Source: Stercorarius parasiticus
Taxonomy: Eukaryota; Chordata; Aves; Charadriiformes; Stercorariidae
DNA: 64,000 nt
Assembly: GCA_013396915.1 (NCBI GenBank)
Contig: VWZL01006771.1
Location: forward strand, 2,452,805-2,516,804
Direction of reading: 5' to 3'
Translations under genes and position numbers: made by a program
Part shown: piece by piece, positions 12,831 through 25,430 of the stretch
Layout: every line of letters starts with the position of its first letter
How positions within the stretch are numbered: position 1 is the stretch's first letter
The notes under the pieces: generated by a model
Told to the model about the DNA's origin: nothing
The model's database searches: none
The model's input: the letters and a program-made list of their open reading frames with translations, nothing else

Positions 12831-13266
12831 CTCCGTTCCTGGAGCACAAGTCTTATGAGGAGCGGCTGAGGGAGCTGGGGTTGTTCAGCCTGGAGAAAAG
12901 GAGTCTGAGGGGAGACCTCATCGCTCTCTACAACTACCTGAAAGGAGGCTGTAGCGAGGTGGGGGTCGGTCTCTTCTCCCAAGTAACTGGCAATAGGACA
13001 AGAGGAAAAGGCCTCAAGTTACAGCAGGGGAGGTTTCGATTGGGTATTAGGAAAAGTTTCTTCACAGAAATGGTTATGAAGCATTGGAACAGGCTGCCCA
13101 GGGAAGTGGTGGAATCACCATCCCTGGAGGTATTTAGAAGACGGGTAGACACAATGGTGCTGAGCAACATGGTTTAGTGGTGGTTTTGTCAGTGTTCGGT
13201 TGATGGTTGGACTCAATGATCTGAAAGGTCCCTTCCAACCTAGGCAATTCTATGATTCTATGATTC
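12831..13266 (+). mobile_element. CR1 LINE, 5'-truncated, with ORF2 tail
   Basis: This is a sense-oriented 3' fragment of a CR1 retrotransposon. It encodes the C-terminal tail of the CR1 ORF2 protein (endonuclease and reverse transcriptase), of which only the part downstream of the catalytic domains is present. The frame remains open from before the element to a stop at 13,175-13,177. Recognisable tail motifs include [37 protein letters not shown] and [18 protein letters not shown]. The 3' UTR carries the typical GGTTGGACTCAATGATCT motif and ends at 13,247-13,266 in two and a half copies of ATTCTATG, the diagnostic avian CR1 terminus. There is no poly(A) tail, as expected. The intact tail frame suggests a relatively young insertion, although the copy cannot move because its 5' part is missing. 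Confidence 0.95.
13247..13266 (+). repeat. CR1 3'-terminal octamer repeat
   Basis: Two and a half units of ATTCTATG end the CR1 copy. CR1 elements use such a short terminal repeat instead of poly(A) for target-primed reverse transcription, so it marks the true 3' end and the orientation of the element. Confidence 0.9.
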
Positions 13267-16200
13267 AAGCAAGTAAGTGCTTCCATGACATTTTATATCT
13301 TTCAACCTTTGCTAAAGGCAATGATTAAAGGGCTTGACCTCTGTCCACTCTGTCCTTACCTCTGGCCAGCTGAATCACGCACCAGACAGCTACTTCCAGT
13401 ACAGTGAGCTTGGTTTATACCTTTCCTTTCTCCAAAACACGAGCATCTAACTTTCTGCCCCAAAACTGAAACTTTTCATGCTTCCTTGATACACTCCACT
13501 ATTCACTCCACTTTTAACACTCGTTTTTCAGCTAGTCTCTGCTGTGTGACCATGAAGCTCATACAGTGGTCCCTATCTCGTGCTCCCCATGCAGACAAGT
13601 GATGTGGCTCCAGGATCTCAACCTCACTCCGTCATCTAGCATGTCATCCAGCATGTGTCAGCTAGTGCTGAGCTGGCACGTAGTCATGACCCCAAAAGAA
13701 CCCCTCATAGGAGAGCTTTTCATGGAAAGAGATCTAGCACTTTAGCAGTACCACTGAGTCACCGTCCCTTTCACCGTGACCTGTCCCAGCATGAAATGGC
13801 ATAGCCTCGTGACCTGGAGTCTCTCACATCAGCCTGCTGAATTCTGAGCATCCAGCTCTGGGGTTTGGAGTGACTTGCGGGAGGCAGCATCCCTTGCTCC
13901 CTTCTCCTTTCCTTTTTGGATCTGTGTTCAAAAACGTGAAAGAGCCAGACATGTTCTTGAGAAGCCCTGAATTCAATCCATGGGCTATAAAAGAAAGCCT
14001 TTATACCATTATGTAGGAAAACAAAAGAAAAAAACACTTGAAAGTATTCCTTCACTTTCCTTGGACAGAGAAAAGTAACTCACTTTGTCCCCAGGCTCCA
14101 TTCAATTCTGTCAGATAGGCACTTTCTGAAAACACAGCTGCCCCATACCACACACGAACTACTGACAGAACAGGCTGTATTTAAGAAAGGAAAAACAAAG
14201 AGAAAACTTATTCCTGTTTTTTAGTGGGTTTTGAAATCACTGTCAGGCATTTCAGCTTGCAGACTCAGGTGTAAACCTGGATATCCAAACAGAAGTACAG
14301 CATTGGAGGGACACTTGTGCTGCTGGCCACTGGATGAACATGAAGAAAGGAAAACACTCAAACTCAAAGTCTGCTTCTCTGACAACAAATCCTTTATTAT
14401 TTCTTTGCAAACTAACCTCCAATTTGGGTTCTGGCTAGCACATTAAGCTGCACACCCTGCATCTGCCAGCTCCAGTCAAATTAATGCAGAGCCCCATGAC
14501 AGTGACTAAGAGCAAGCACGGAAACTGGCCTGAATACAGAAGCACTCACCGTTTTTAAAGAAAGGGACAATGGGTAATTTGTAGGAGTTAGTTGTCAAAT
14601 TATATATTTAATTTTTTTGGTATGCAAGCTAATAATAGGCTTAAGCCTGTAACTTGCACTCGGAATAATGATTAAAGTAGCAGGCTTCAGCAGTTTTTGC
14701 CTGTAGAACTCTCTCAGCTGAACTTCAACCACAGTCACAGCAAATCCTAAGAGATATCTTAGGAGTGGATAATATGAATCACCGCTTTTTTAAAGCAAGA
14801 AGGATAATGCAGATTGGCAACAATTTTTAAATTTTTTTTAAAGAGCGAAAACCTGTCATGATCTAAAATCACCTCTGACCCACAGGAAGTCACCGGCACA
14901 GCCACTGATTAAAAGAATCTCATAAACCATATCCAGTGATGTTACATCCTTAACTCTGAATGATTTTTCACCATTTTAGATGATAAACTGTACTACAGTT
15001 TAAATCCCCTTAACTTGTACAAATGATTTTTGAAAGTGTCTGAAAACATAAAAATCTACTTAATCTTTTTAGTGATAAATACTGCTGCATTACACAGAAG
15101 ACAATGCTGTAGATTTGTTAAAGAAGTTAATACAGAGCTATTTGTGAGTCTGAAACGGTGACCTGCCTGGATCCATCTAAAAAGGAAATTAATATTAAGG
15201 GATGATATGGCAAGCTGAGGACTGTTCAGGTAGTGAAAATGAACACCCTTAAAGAACACAATGAATAAGTAATTTTCACTTCCATAAATTGAAATCGCTT
15301 TGATTGATAAAGCACAGTCTGAATATCTAAACCGTGCGGTCAAAGAGGCAAAAATTCAATCCTGAACCTGATTTGAGCCTTGTCCACCCACCAAATTTGC
15401 ATCATGGTAATAGCATTGGTTTTGAAAGAGCAACCAACAGTGAATATGCTGACATTATTTCAAGAGATCTTTATAGCAAATTACCTCACACTGCACTCTT
15501 CCAGCAATTCAGTGGCCATGCAAGAGCTTTTTTGCCTGTTTTTAAAGATTCTGGGGTTTCACATCGTTTGTAAGCAAGGCTCGTGTTCTGTGGGAGCTGT
15601 ACAGACCCAGAGTGCTGCGTCCTGGGGCTCCCCAGCCACCTCCATCTATCCTTCACCCGCGTCCAGTACAGTGGATGGTCACAGGGACTAGCTGGTTTTT
15701 TCAATGGTTTTTCCATAAACACATTATTTGAAGCACACGAGAAAAGGAAACTTAAGAGAAACAACCACAGCGGGTAACAAAAGTTTCATCTAAGAAGAAT
15801 CCTCTTCCAGAAGCAACGACCAGGCTTTGGACAAATGCTATCATCAGATTAAGCTTTGGTTACTTTGCATAAACAAATCTTTTCATCACAAAGATCAAAA
15901 CCATCATACTTAGCATTAGAAACAAAGTGTGAATCTTAGTGCAGAACTAAGTCATTACCTCTTTCAAAACACTTTTTTTCCATTCAGTAAAATACCCACT
16001 GCCATTATAAATTGCTAAAGTGGAAAAAGGAGTCAGAAACAAAGGCACACAATTTTTACAATTTTTTGTTTTGTTGCTGTTAACTACAAACATTTTCAGC
16101 CTGCAACCAAAAGAATAATTTACGTCAGAGGAAAAGAAAATAAGTGAGAAGAAAAACAAATTAGGCCTCTGTTCTTTAAAGATATTTAATAACTTCGATA

Positions 16201-17234
16201 TTTAATTCTTGTATACAATAAACACGTTTCAGACCATTGCAACAATATCCTTACTTACATGATTTAACTAAATAAAAAGGTTAATTATAAGGCTTGAATA
16301 ATTATGCAAAATTAAAAAATATACAAAATCTCATCATGAATCTTTAAGATGATGTCTTTATTGCGGACTAAAAAATGAACCTCGTTGCTTACATCTTACA
16401 AACAGGTATGTGTTTATTTTATGAGATTGTGCCAAAAAGAATTTCATGACTGTAGCAGTAAGGAACCACTAACGTTAGTTAGATTCTACTTTATTCATAT
16501 CAGAAAGAAAAAATGAGTATAAACGAACTTCATCCTTCAAGCATAGAGGTTACTTCAAGGACATTAAACACAAGAGGGAAGTGCGTGTCTTCAGAAACTC
16601 GCTCAGTAAAATGCATTCAGTCTATCATACGCAGAATCAAACTCAGAACTCCTTGACAGCATTATGAATCAAGTATCTGTCTTATTCCCCACTGCAACAT
16701 TTTTCATCTCTATCTGAAAAGCAAAAGCAAGCCAGCCAGGTAGGTAACTCAAACCCTTGATACAAATGGGTATTTGTCTTTATTTATTCATGAGCTCACT
16801 TTTGTTTACCTTGCCATACTTATCTTTTGTCCCAAATGGGGACAGTCCCAAATGTCCCAAACGTGGCTAGCCCAGCCACACTGATTCCAGTCAGATTTCT
16901 CCCAGTTTGTTAAAGCACGGGGCTTCAAAACTGCAGGGTCAGAGAAAAGCAGCTCAGGGCTCAGAAAAAGGGCAACCTTGCTTAAGCCTTGCACCTCAGG
17001 AACACTGCCCGTCCTGCCTCTCCACTTGCTACGGAGGATGTCCAGTCGAAGGACATCCACAAGAAATTCCAGTCTCCAAGTCTGGAACCACAGTAAGCTA
17101 AATGGTTACCTATGAAGGTAAAACTGGCCTATGCAGGAAATGAAGGAGGATGAGTAAGTATTGGAAGTCTCACAGCTTTGTCACTTGCCTACAAAAGCCA
17201 CGGCCCTGTGCAGCACTGGGGCCTCAGCAAGGAT
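13267..17234. other. AT-rich non-coding stretch
   Basis: About 4 kb with no supportable gene. It includes a perfect 12-base palindrome, AGGCTTAAGCCT, at 14,637-14,648. Around 15,486-15,560 a minus-strand donor-like GAG/GTAATT follows a short open frame, but no acceptor supports an exon. The rest is ordinary unique DNA. Confidence 0.55.
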
Positions 17235-17758
17235 CACGGAACCACAGAATGGTTACAGTTGGAAAGAACCTTAAAGATCATCTAGTTCCAATCCCCCTGC
17301 CATGGGCAGGGACACGTCCCATTAGACCAGGCTGCTCAAAGCCCCATCCAGCCTGGCCTTGGATACTGCCAGGGATGGGGCAGCCACAGCTTCTCTGGGC
17401 AACCTGTGCCAGGGGCTCACCACCCTCACAGTAAAGAATTTCTTCCTAATATCCAACCTAAATTTCCCCTCTCTCAGATCAAAACCATTACCCTCCGTCC
17501 TATCACTACACTCCCTCATGAAGAGTCCCTCCCCATCTCTCCTGTAGCTCCCTTTAGGTACTGGAAGACTGCTCTAAGGTCTCCCCGGAGCCTTCTCTTC
17601 TCCAGGCTGAACAACCCCAACTCTCTCAGCCTGTCCTCATAGCATAGCTGCTCCAGTCCCCTGACCATCTTCGTGGCCTCCTCACTCCAACAGGTCCACG
17701 TCCTTCTTATGTTGGGGGCTCACAGCAGTTTGAAACACGCAGCCCTCCAAGCTGCAGT
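17235..17758 (-). mobile_element. CR1 LINE fragment
   Basis: The + strand begins with the reverse complement of the CR1 3' UTR (a CTTAAAGATCATCTAGTTCC motif followed by CCCCCTGCCATGGGCAGGGA). It then runs through the sequence encoding the ORF2 C-terminal tail. On the minus strand the tail frame is readable from about 17,519 to a stop at 17,322, with motifs such as KFRLDIRKKFFTVRVV and HRLPREAVAAPSL. Further right come the CAGGCTGAACAACCCCAAC and CATCTTCGTGGCCTCCTC segments, after which similarity fades. The copy is 5'-truncated and inactive. It belongs with the copies near 29.4 and 57.2 kb to a younger CR1 group than those near 3.0 and 49.4 kb. Confidence 0.95.
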
Positions 17759-18248
17759 GACGTTGTTCGTTAGAACATACCTACAACTGTCATTGTTAAC
17801 ACAATTTCACACTGTCTCTAATCCCATTTTAATTTTAAAATAACGCATTTCCAATGGTGCATTTCTATTCCTTCCCATTTTACACGGGATTTGCATTTCT
17901 TAGAAGCAACTGGCTTCTCTGGGCTCGCACGCTTCATTTGAGTCACACATTAAAACCTGCTCTGCTGTTAAACACCCATTCCCTTTTAATAAGATCCAAC
18001 AAGAACCAGAAATGCAAACGCACCAAAATAAACGGGGTAAGTTTGCATCTAATTTGATGCAGACATAAAATAGTGAGCAAATATAAACGTGTCAAAAAGC
18101 AGCATTGAAAGCCACTTTTCTTCCAAGTCCTACCTCTTATTTTGCTGCACTTGATTGCCTAGAAACTATGATAAATGAAGCTCTATGAATACAATACCAA
18201 GGAAAATGATTGCAGCATAGAACAGGTAATTTGCATTCTATATTTAGC

Positions 18249-18262
18249 ACATATGCATATGT
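18249..18262. other. perfect palindrome with POU-like core
   Basis: ACATATGCATATGT is a perfect 14-base palindrome containing ATATGCAT, a core related to the POU octamer. It is enclosed by a looser AGCAC/GTGCT inverted repeat. It may be a protein-binding dyad or a chance AT-rich palindrome. Confidence 0.3.
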
Positions 18263-19303
18263 TAGTGCTGACATGAAGAACTATTAGAAACGCCTAAAAG
18301 CATCTCAACCTGAGTTTTTGCAAGTAAGTTTTTCGTGGTAAACGCAAGATGAAATATGTAATACTTCAAGTTTTTATTTTGGAGGGGCTTACATCTCAGA
18401 CTGTTCATCACAGCTTATCACAAGTGCACGACAGGTTTTATCTGAGCCAGCTTTATCCTGAAGCTACCAACTTTAGAGAAATGTGTAACTAACTATTTGT
18501 TTGTATTTAAGGAACAAATGGAGATACATTCCTCAACTGGTAGATTAAAAATACACGATTAGAACTTGTCTCTGCTCCTTCTGGCGTGGGGAACACAAAA
18601 CGACTCACTAAGGGACAGATAAATCGTTATCGCTTTTAGGAGAAAAGCACCAAGCTTACACTGGTAAGGAAGAAGCTAAAAAATAAATGTAATTAAGTCT
18701 ATAGAGTGTTTTTTTCTCCTAGCATACACCTAAGATGCAAAGGTACTGTATTTCCACAAACTTGGGAAGAGGCTTGCTTTCTATGGCAGGAGGGAGTAGG
18801 AAACCTGCCATGTTTCTTCCTCTTGCCACATCTCAGATGAAGTGGGGAGAAGGACAGTCCGCGACTCCAACCCTCTGCTGGGCTTCCCAAGATCTTATAC
18901 AGAAAACACAGAGGCGAGGATGCAGTATCTTGGTGGTAGTATAGTTTGTCATCCCCCAAGACAAGTGCTCTTCCTTTAAGGAACTCATAGTTAGGAACCC
19001 CAAAATAGCATGGCCTCTTAACACAGGAAAAAAAAATGAGTTATATTAATAACCACCTTAAAACTGGTCCTGAAAGAGCAGCCAATGAGTATTCTGAGCT
19101 GAGAGAAATACCAAGACACGAGCCGACATAATTATCATCGTACTAATTCCTTCAACCATGTTGTGGGCATTTCAGGAGAAAGCTGAGAAGCGGTAGAGCA
19201 GCGTGTGGAAGGCAGAACGCAGGAGAGTGAGCTGCCGGGGCTGCAGCCTGGTCCCCTGCCATGCCTTGCAGGGCATCAATCAAAGCAGCATCTCACCAGC
19301 AAA

Positions 19304-19483
19304 ATGCCATCGGAGCCCCCATCCGCAGCAAGGCTCCCTACGGAGGCGGAGCCCCCGCTAACCCTGATGGGGAAGCGCAACGGACACCTCACCAACACAG
19401 AAGATGTCCAGAAGGGCCTCATGTTTTACAGGCTCAACCAGCACAGCAAATCAATGAGGCCTGCCTTTCCAAGCCATTCATAA
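19304..19483 (+). CDS. candidate short coding segment, CpG-rich
   Basis: An ATG in good context (A at -3) opens a 59-codon frame ending in TAA. The stretch around 19,305-19,385 retains a strikingly high number of CpG dinucleotides for an AT-rich, presumably methylated background, and the encoded peptide is hydrophilic and protein-like (it begins MPSEPPSAARLPTEAEPP and contains MGKRNGHLTNTEDVQKGL). The frame stays open upstream to about 19,187. A passable acceptor (GTGGGCATTTCAG) ends at 19,175, but no good donor precedes the stop. I do not recognise the product. It could be an alternative terminal exon, a small ORF, a conserved regulatory islet or chance. No function is proposed. Confidence 0.15.
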   Translation: MPSEPPSAARLPTEAEPPLTLMGKRNGHLTNTEDVQKGLMFYRLNQHSKSMRPAFPSHS

Positions 19484-21272
19484 AATTAAATCTAACATGG
19501 TGTCAGGTACCTGAAGAAAACAAACAGGGGAGGAAAAACAAAAACTCAAACGCTTTCCCCTGATCTCTTGAGCTAAAATAATCCAAGATACCACACAGAA
19601 CAGACATGCTGTAAACTGAATTTAGGCAGACATTGGAGTTTTTAGAGTGACACTATTCTTTCAGTAGACCCTTCAACAAAAATCTGATGTCTTTTTCTCA
19701 CTAGGTAACCAATTTGCATTGCTATTAGAGCTAGCCACACAGTTCAGAAAACTTCGCTTCACATTTCAAACTCATACACCCTGCCAAATGTATTTGAAGT
19801 GTAGGTGTAAGGAGACAAAAATACAGCCTTTTATTTTTGAAAAGAAAGAAAAGATGAAACAGGGAAAATATTACTTCATCTGTGGGACATAATTAATCAG
19901 GTTCATAAAAAAAGGTGAAAAAATACAATATAACCAATTGTCCACATAAATTAATTTTACTTTATAAAAAAATCACTTCCAGATTTGGTCTTCTCACTTG
20001 CCTTCAGATTTGCCACCAGCTATGGCTCCTAAAACTAATGAAATGAGGAAGAGAAGGAAACGTTGTCACCTTACTACTTTTTATGGAAGAAGTAACACAC
20101 AACATCAATCAATGTCCTCTCAAAGAAGCCCCAAGGAGCTTCCAATCCTTTATCAGTGTGGTCTGAGTGTCTCGTTGACACTGCAAGTGTCTCTTCCCAG
20201 CGCACAAGATACCTGAACTACGGTAGTCCTTTCAACAGTGGAGATGACCACGCTTCTGTCAGGGTGTTACTGCTACAGAGTGGAGATCTGGGATTCCTCT
20301 TATGCTACCAAGCGGAGAGCATAGCTGCTGTCAACTTAAAGACTTTTTCTGGACTAGTACTGACAGCTTTCTAAGGGCACTAAGTAGAAAACTTAAATGT
20401 TTGTGACTGGTGTCTGATTTAGAGTAACTGAGACTATCTCACTGCATCCACAGAAGAGGCAAAGCAAGAACTGAATCACCTTGGTTCCACCCAGTCCAAC
20501 CACTTGGATTATATGATTCAGAAACTGTGCTTTTTCAGGCTTTTGATTTCTGCCAACTGGAGAGGTTTCTTACAGTAACACACGTCATGACACATATCCT
20601 AACAACTTGACAAAGAAATAAGCAGTTGACATTGCCCACATCTTACTTCAGTCACTTTGCCTTCACTTAGAACATCTGGATGTGATTATATGAGCACCTA
20701 CAAAGTACGAACAAGAATCTTCCCACTCTGACAGGCAAAGCTTCAATTTAAAATTTCCATAAGGAGCTTCTCACTGCACCGTGATCCTGAATCTCAGAGC
20801 ATTCCACTACTAACTTCAGAAAGTATCATAAATACTTTACCAATGAACTAGTTACCAGATCTTCACCACCACAGTATCTGACAAGAGTAGTCATTAGCGG
20901 AATTTCTACTTGCAATATTATACTCAGCTGGCAAATGGAAAAAAATACCACAAACAAAATAAGTCCTGCTCCTGAAGGAAGTCTATGGCTCAGGCAAGAA
21001 TTAAGGACATGTTTATGAAGATTGCCTATCCACGTACCTTTCCAGGAAAGTAAACTTTTTTATGAAAGACGGGATTCCTGTTTATGCTCTACATTCAATG
21101 AGGATGCCATCTTCAGTAAGAAAAGGTAGATTCAGTAAGGTACAGCAAGAGAAATCCAAAAGCTCATTCTGCCTATCTGTTTTGATCTGCTTAGAGTTCC
21201 TAAGACACGGGGCATTTTGTCATTCTGAAGTTATTACTTCTGAAGTAGAAGGTGTGTACATTTTCCATAGGG

Positions 21273-21292
21273 AAAAAAAAAAAAAAAAAAAA
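21273..21292 (+). repeat. A20 homopolymer
   Basis: A run of 20 adenines is followed by a further A-rich stretch to about 21,318. No retroposed gene body or SINE is recognisable to its left, so it is recorded as a simple repeat. Confidence 0.95.
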
Positions 21293-24200
21293 CAGGAAAA
21301 AAAATCAAGGAAAAAAATTGCACCATGTACTTAATGACTAATTAAGGTAACAAACCGAAGAATTTTCACACCTCATTGGGCTAAGGACCTTTTACAGAAT
21401 AATCCCTGAAAGTTCTATTTGGAATCATTACAGAATTGTATTATCCTTTTAGAAAGTCTGTAGCTGGTAATCTGCTTCAATGGCTTCAATGCATGTTAGT
21501 AAATAATGGATTTACAGTTTTTCCTAACCTCGTGCTACAAGGAAACCCCCGGTTCATTTCTGAATGACTTGGGTAGAGTCATTGAACATCTGTCCTTTGG
21601 TAGCATTTGTATCAACTGAAGTGGTATGTCACAACATATGCAACAGTTCCTCGCTAGAGAAAAAAAACCCAAAGATTACAGATTATTATTACAGTCTCCT
21701 ATTTACAGGAAAGGAAAGGGAACTATTTCAGAGTTGCAGCCTGGTGAAACAGCCATATCACCCTTATTATTAGCTACACACACAGATTTGGCTCTGAGTG
21801 TTTCCATTTTCTCCAGTGACACTCAGACTGCCAGGGACTGAACCCACATTAGCACAGTTGCTGTTGCTGGGATTTACCAGGACCATGCCAGTTCTCAGTA
21901 GTACTATCCACATGGCATTAAGACTTGACATGTTTCTCCTGGTTTAATAATTACTCTCAGGTGAGAAGCGAATAGATGGAATCTTCAAATAGAACATTAG
22001 TAAGGACAGCACCACTGAGCTGCAGGCACTGAAATTCCATATACATACTAACAGCACTGTATGTATCTGGAAAAAGACTGTACATTCTCAAGCCTTCTCC
22101 TCCTCATCTGCATAAAAAGAAAAATATCTGTGGAATTCTAAAACTTTGTAGTTAACTTATTTTAAGACAAGTGAATTCAACGTCTAATCTTATGTTTCAA
22201 GTAGTAAGATATTTTTGGAGGCAGAAAACTAGAATTGCACAGTAAGCTAATTCATCACTATGCAACATAAACAAGAAGATAATAAAAGGAGGCAAACTGC
22301 TCTCCAAGCCTGTTCTCTGCTCTCTTTGTTCTAGCATCCCTACCCAGTTTGTATTGCCCAGTGCACAGTGTTTTGCTCCCGTATAAACCAGGGTGGGTTG
22401 GGAGTTCATCCAGCCACAGACCAGAACTCCAGAACTATCAAGGCAGTGCAAACCTGCAATGCCAACCATGGAGAGTGGAGGAAAGTGAATGCAAAAGGTA
22501 TGGAGGATCACCACCTGCTACTTCTATTGTATGCCTTCAGAGAGCAAGACCAAACGCCTCTTGGAAGTTAAGCGCTGCAGGCAACTCAAGAAGGGATGTA
22601 AGATCAACTAGGGATCAAAGGATGTGGATCCAGTAGGAGCGAGGCATCTTTGTATCCCCATGACTGCAGAAACCAGCTCTACAGAGGAGCTGGAATTTCA
22701 GATACAGTGTTTTGTTAAACCAAGAACAAACACTATTTATTATTTACTCAATACAGAACACTATCTGTGGGGTAAGATAAAGCCCAAGTAATCAGCATAC
22801 AGGATTTCTGCATTTCTTTTTAGGTCACACGTAAAGGCAACTTTGCCTCATGCATGACCCAGCTGCATGTGAAGGTAGGTAACTCTGGTTCTGCACTTGG
22901 CAACAGGGGTAAGCACCCACAAATGTCGTGCTGTCCTGCCCACAGACCTGCAGAGGTTTCTCTTTTGATTTGTTCACAGGGCGACGTCCACCAGTGAAGC
23001 AAAGACACCAGCATTTCCCTACAACAGGGACCACTGCAAGGGTAACAGGTAACAAAGCCATGGCAACTGGGCCAGGTAAATAAAGTGCTTAATTCTCAAC
23101 TGGACAAAACGATATTTTGCAGGAGATACTCTACAGGGTACCAGGGTTTTGTTACGTTCAAATTCAAGTATCTGTTATATTCTCTGTAATCACACACTGG
23201 AGTCATTTGTTTGCTTGAGTGCCCAAACAGCAAAGCTGTTAACCAAACAAAGAAGTTGTAAAACAGTATAAAAAGCAATGGGAAGAGTATGAGAAGGGAG
23301 TAGTTTTACTATCTCTGAATTGCAAACACATTCTGTGGTTTTCTATCATAAACAAAAATTAAATTCAGTCTAGAATCTACCCTTTATTTATTGGTTGAAG
23401 ACTTAGTTTATTCACAAAAGGTATTGTGCTTAAACAAACTGAGTATGCTTTTGCAGTCATCAGAGATAACCGAACTAGCTATAGGGCAGTAGTTTCATGG
23501 CAGTAGTCTCTGTAACTTAGATATAAATTTTGCTGAAGGAGTTAATTTCATAAATAATCCACAGTAACACCACACGCAAACCCAAGGCCACAAAGATGAG
23601 GCAACCGGGAATTGCAATGTATTTCCTAAACACAAAGCAGAGGATTCTTATGGCAAGCTTAAAATTAACTAAAATAGTGCCAGTCTTACCCATCTTATTT
23701 GTAGAGAATAGCCTCTTAAGAAATCAGGTTATGTCCTTTGCTCTTTTGTGAAAGCACTAAGTTGGAAAAATGGAGCACAAACCTGAAGACGGCTTCACCA
23801 GTAATGATACTTTTAAGCATTAAAATGCAACTCCCAGAGCTTTCATTCTGTCAGACAAAAAGTCAGTATTAAATATCACCAGCTATCTCTGTAAGAAATG
23901 CTAAAGAGTAAACTAGGCTCAGTTTTGGTCCAAAAATAAGAAAAGGCATCCTAGAGAGAGAAATAATTCAAATGCCTGATTTCTTCTTACAGTATAAAGA
24001 GACATCAACGCTGAGATTCATGAAGAGTTAGGAGGAAAATTAAGCTCTGTAATAAAGACAAGATATTCCCACGCATCCAATGAGCAACTGACCCATTTCC
24101 TACCCAAGATCCTCATATACCGAGGGACAAGTCAGCCCACTCCTGCAAACACGTGGCATTCTGCACACAAGGAACCCAGTGTCAGAGCTGTCTGCAACAG

Positions 24201-25139
24201 AAACTCAACCTGAGGCTTCTACAGCCTACAGTAACTTACACGGGAAATCCCTCTTTGTTAAGGCGACCTTTAAAAACAACACATAAAGTTTCCTGCATCA
24301 TGTTATCTGAGGGTTAAGATCTCTAGGTAGTACAGGTCACTTCAGTTTACAATTCAATCCCTTTGCCAGGACAGATTTATTTTCTAGCTAACACCAATTA
24401 ACCCAGTTAAACAGAATTAATCCGGGGGGTGGAGAATAAAAAGAAAACAAAATACCCTCAGGCTTTCTCTCCTGGGATAAAGTCTTACAAGGCAAAAACG
24501 TAGGATGCGCCAGAGCGTGACAGCATCAGAGGGAAGGAGGCCAAAACATTAGCCATGGCATACTGGTTTAGAAAGACAGGTTATGATAATTGCTTTTATA
24601 CAGACACTTTGACATAACGCTATCTGAGATTAATGAACAGAGGTTAAGATTTGACAATATCAGTTCCACCTGTTGCCCCACCATGGCTCAAACACACATT
24701 TAGAGGAAGCGGCCACCAAATGTAGTGAGCACTGAGGGGGAAAAAGGACCCCGCAGTCCTAAACCTGCCCGAAACTAGATCAAGATGGAAAATTGATCTT
24801 CTATCCTTCATCCGTTTGACTGAAGACAGAAATTGACTTCCTGCAAGTTATTAATTAAACTTACCGAGCAAAAATTAATCCTTTGTGTGTGGTTATCACA
24901 TTATCTTTCGTTATTCAGAAGACTGAAATCATACGGTTGTAACTCACTTCACCTTCATTTCCTCAGCTCGGGAAGAGGGAGTACTGAAGTGCTACCCACA
25001 TCAGGCTAAGGCATTAACAGTGGCATCAATTATTGCTACTATTGTTGCTTCTGGGTTAATTCCTCTCAGACTTAAGGTCCAGCTTTCTTAAAAGCAGCCA
25101 TTCATTAAAGAAATTCAGACAAAGCAGAAGGGACTTCAT

Positions 25140-25430
25140 TCATGAGGTAAAGACAAACAAAGCACAGACCAGCGTTTGGACCACAGCATCTGTAGTGAAT
25201 GAAGTAGCAGAAGGAGCTTCAAAAATAGGAGTGCAATAGACGGCTGCTAAGGACTCATCCTGGCAGTAGTTGTTCACCATGTTTGAAAATGCCAAGCGCA
25301 TCTTGCTACCTCCACCTCGGACGTAGTGTGCGGCCAAGCATCGGTACCAAATCTGGGTCAGAGGGGGAGGCTCCAGTTGGGCTGGAGCTGCTGCTCTGAA
25401 AGCCCTTCCCCCGCCAGAGGTGTTCACAGC
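25140..25430 (-). CDS. candidate coding exon or retrocopy fragment, unidentified
   Basis: On the minus strand a 97-codon frame is open from 25,430 to a TGA at 25,140-25,142. It is preceded by a pyrimidine-rich stretch (GACTTTCCCGTCCTTCC) and a CACAG that could be a splice acceptor. The segment is clearly GC-richer than its surroundings and keeps several CpGs. The predicted peptide is protein-like, for example SKMRLAFSNMVNNYCQDES, with a Gly-, Ala- and Pro-rich first third. I do not recognise a family. The opposite strand also carries an open frame over part of it (about 25,330-25,520), so the coding strand is uncertain. A broken processed pseudogene or an old DNA-transposon remnant are alternatives. 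The long terminal hydrophobic run before the stop looks less like normal coding. Confidence 0.2.
   Translation of the reverse strand, partial: AVNTSGGGRAFRAAAPAQLEPPPLTQIWYRCLAAHYVRGGGSKMRLAFSNMVNNYCQDESLAAVYCTPIFEAPSATSFTTDAVVQTLVCALFVFTS

Noticed and set aside
12809..13177. 122-codon plus-strand frame as a host gene
   Set aside because: It is the C-terminal tail of CR1 ORF2 inside a CR1 copy, not a host gene.
15486..15560. Minus-strand coding exon ending at GAG/GTAATT
   Set aside because: The donor is acceptable and a short frame (MATELLEECSV) precedes it, but no pyrimidine-rich acceptor exists before the in-frame stop.
17322..17519. Minus-strand frame with RLDIRKKFF motif as a gene
   Set aside because: It is again the CR1 ORF2 tail, within the 17.2-17.8 kb CR1 copy.
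24863..24922. 59-base minus-strand exon between TTTCAG and CG/GTAAGT
   Set aside because: All three frames contain a stop, so it cannot be an internal coding exon. A non-coding exon cannot be tested here.
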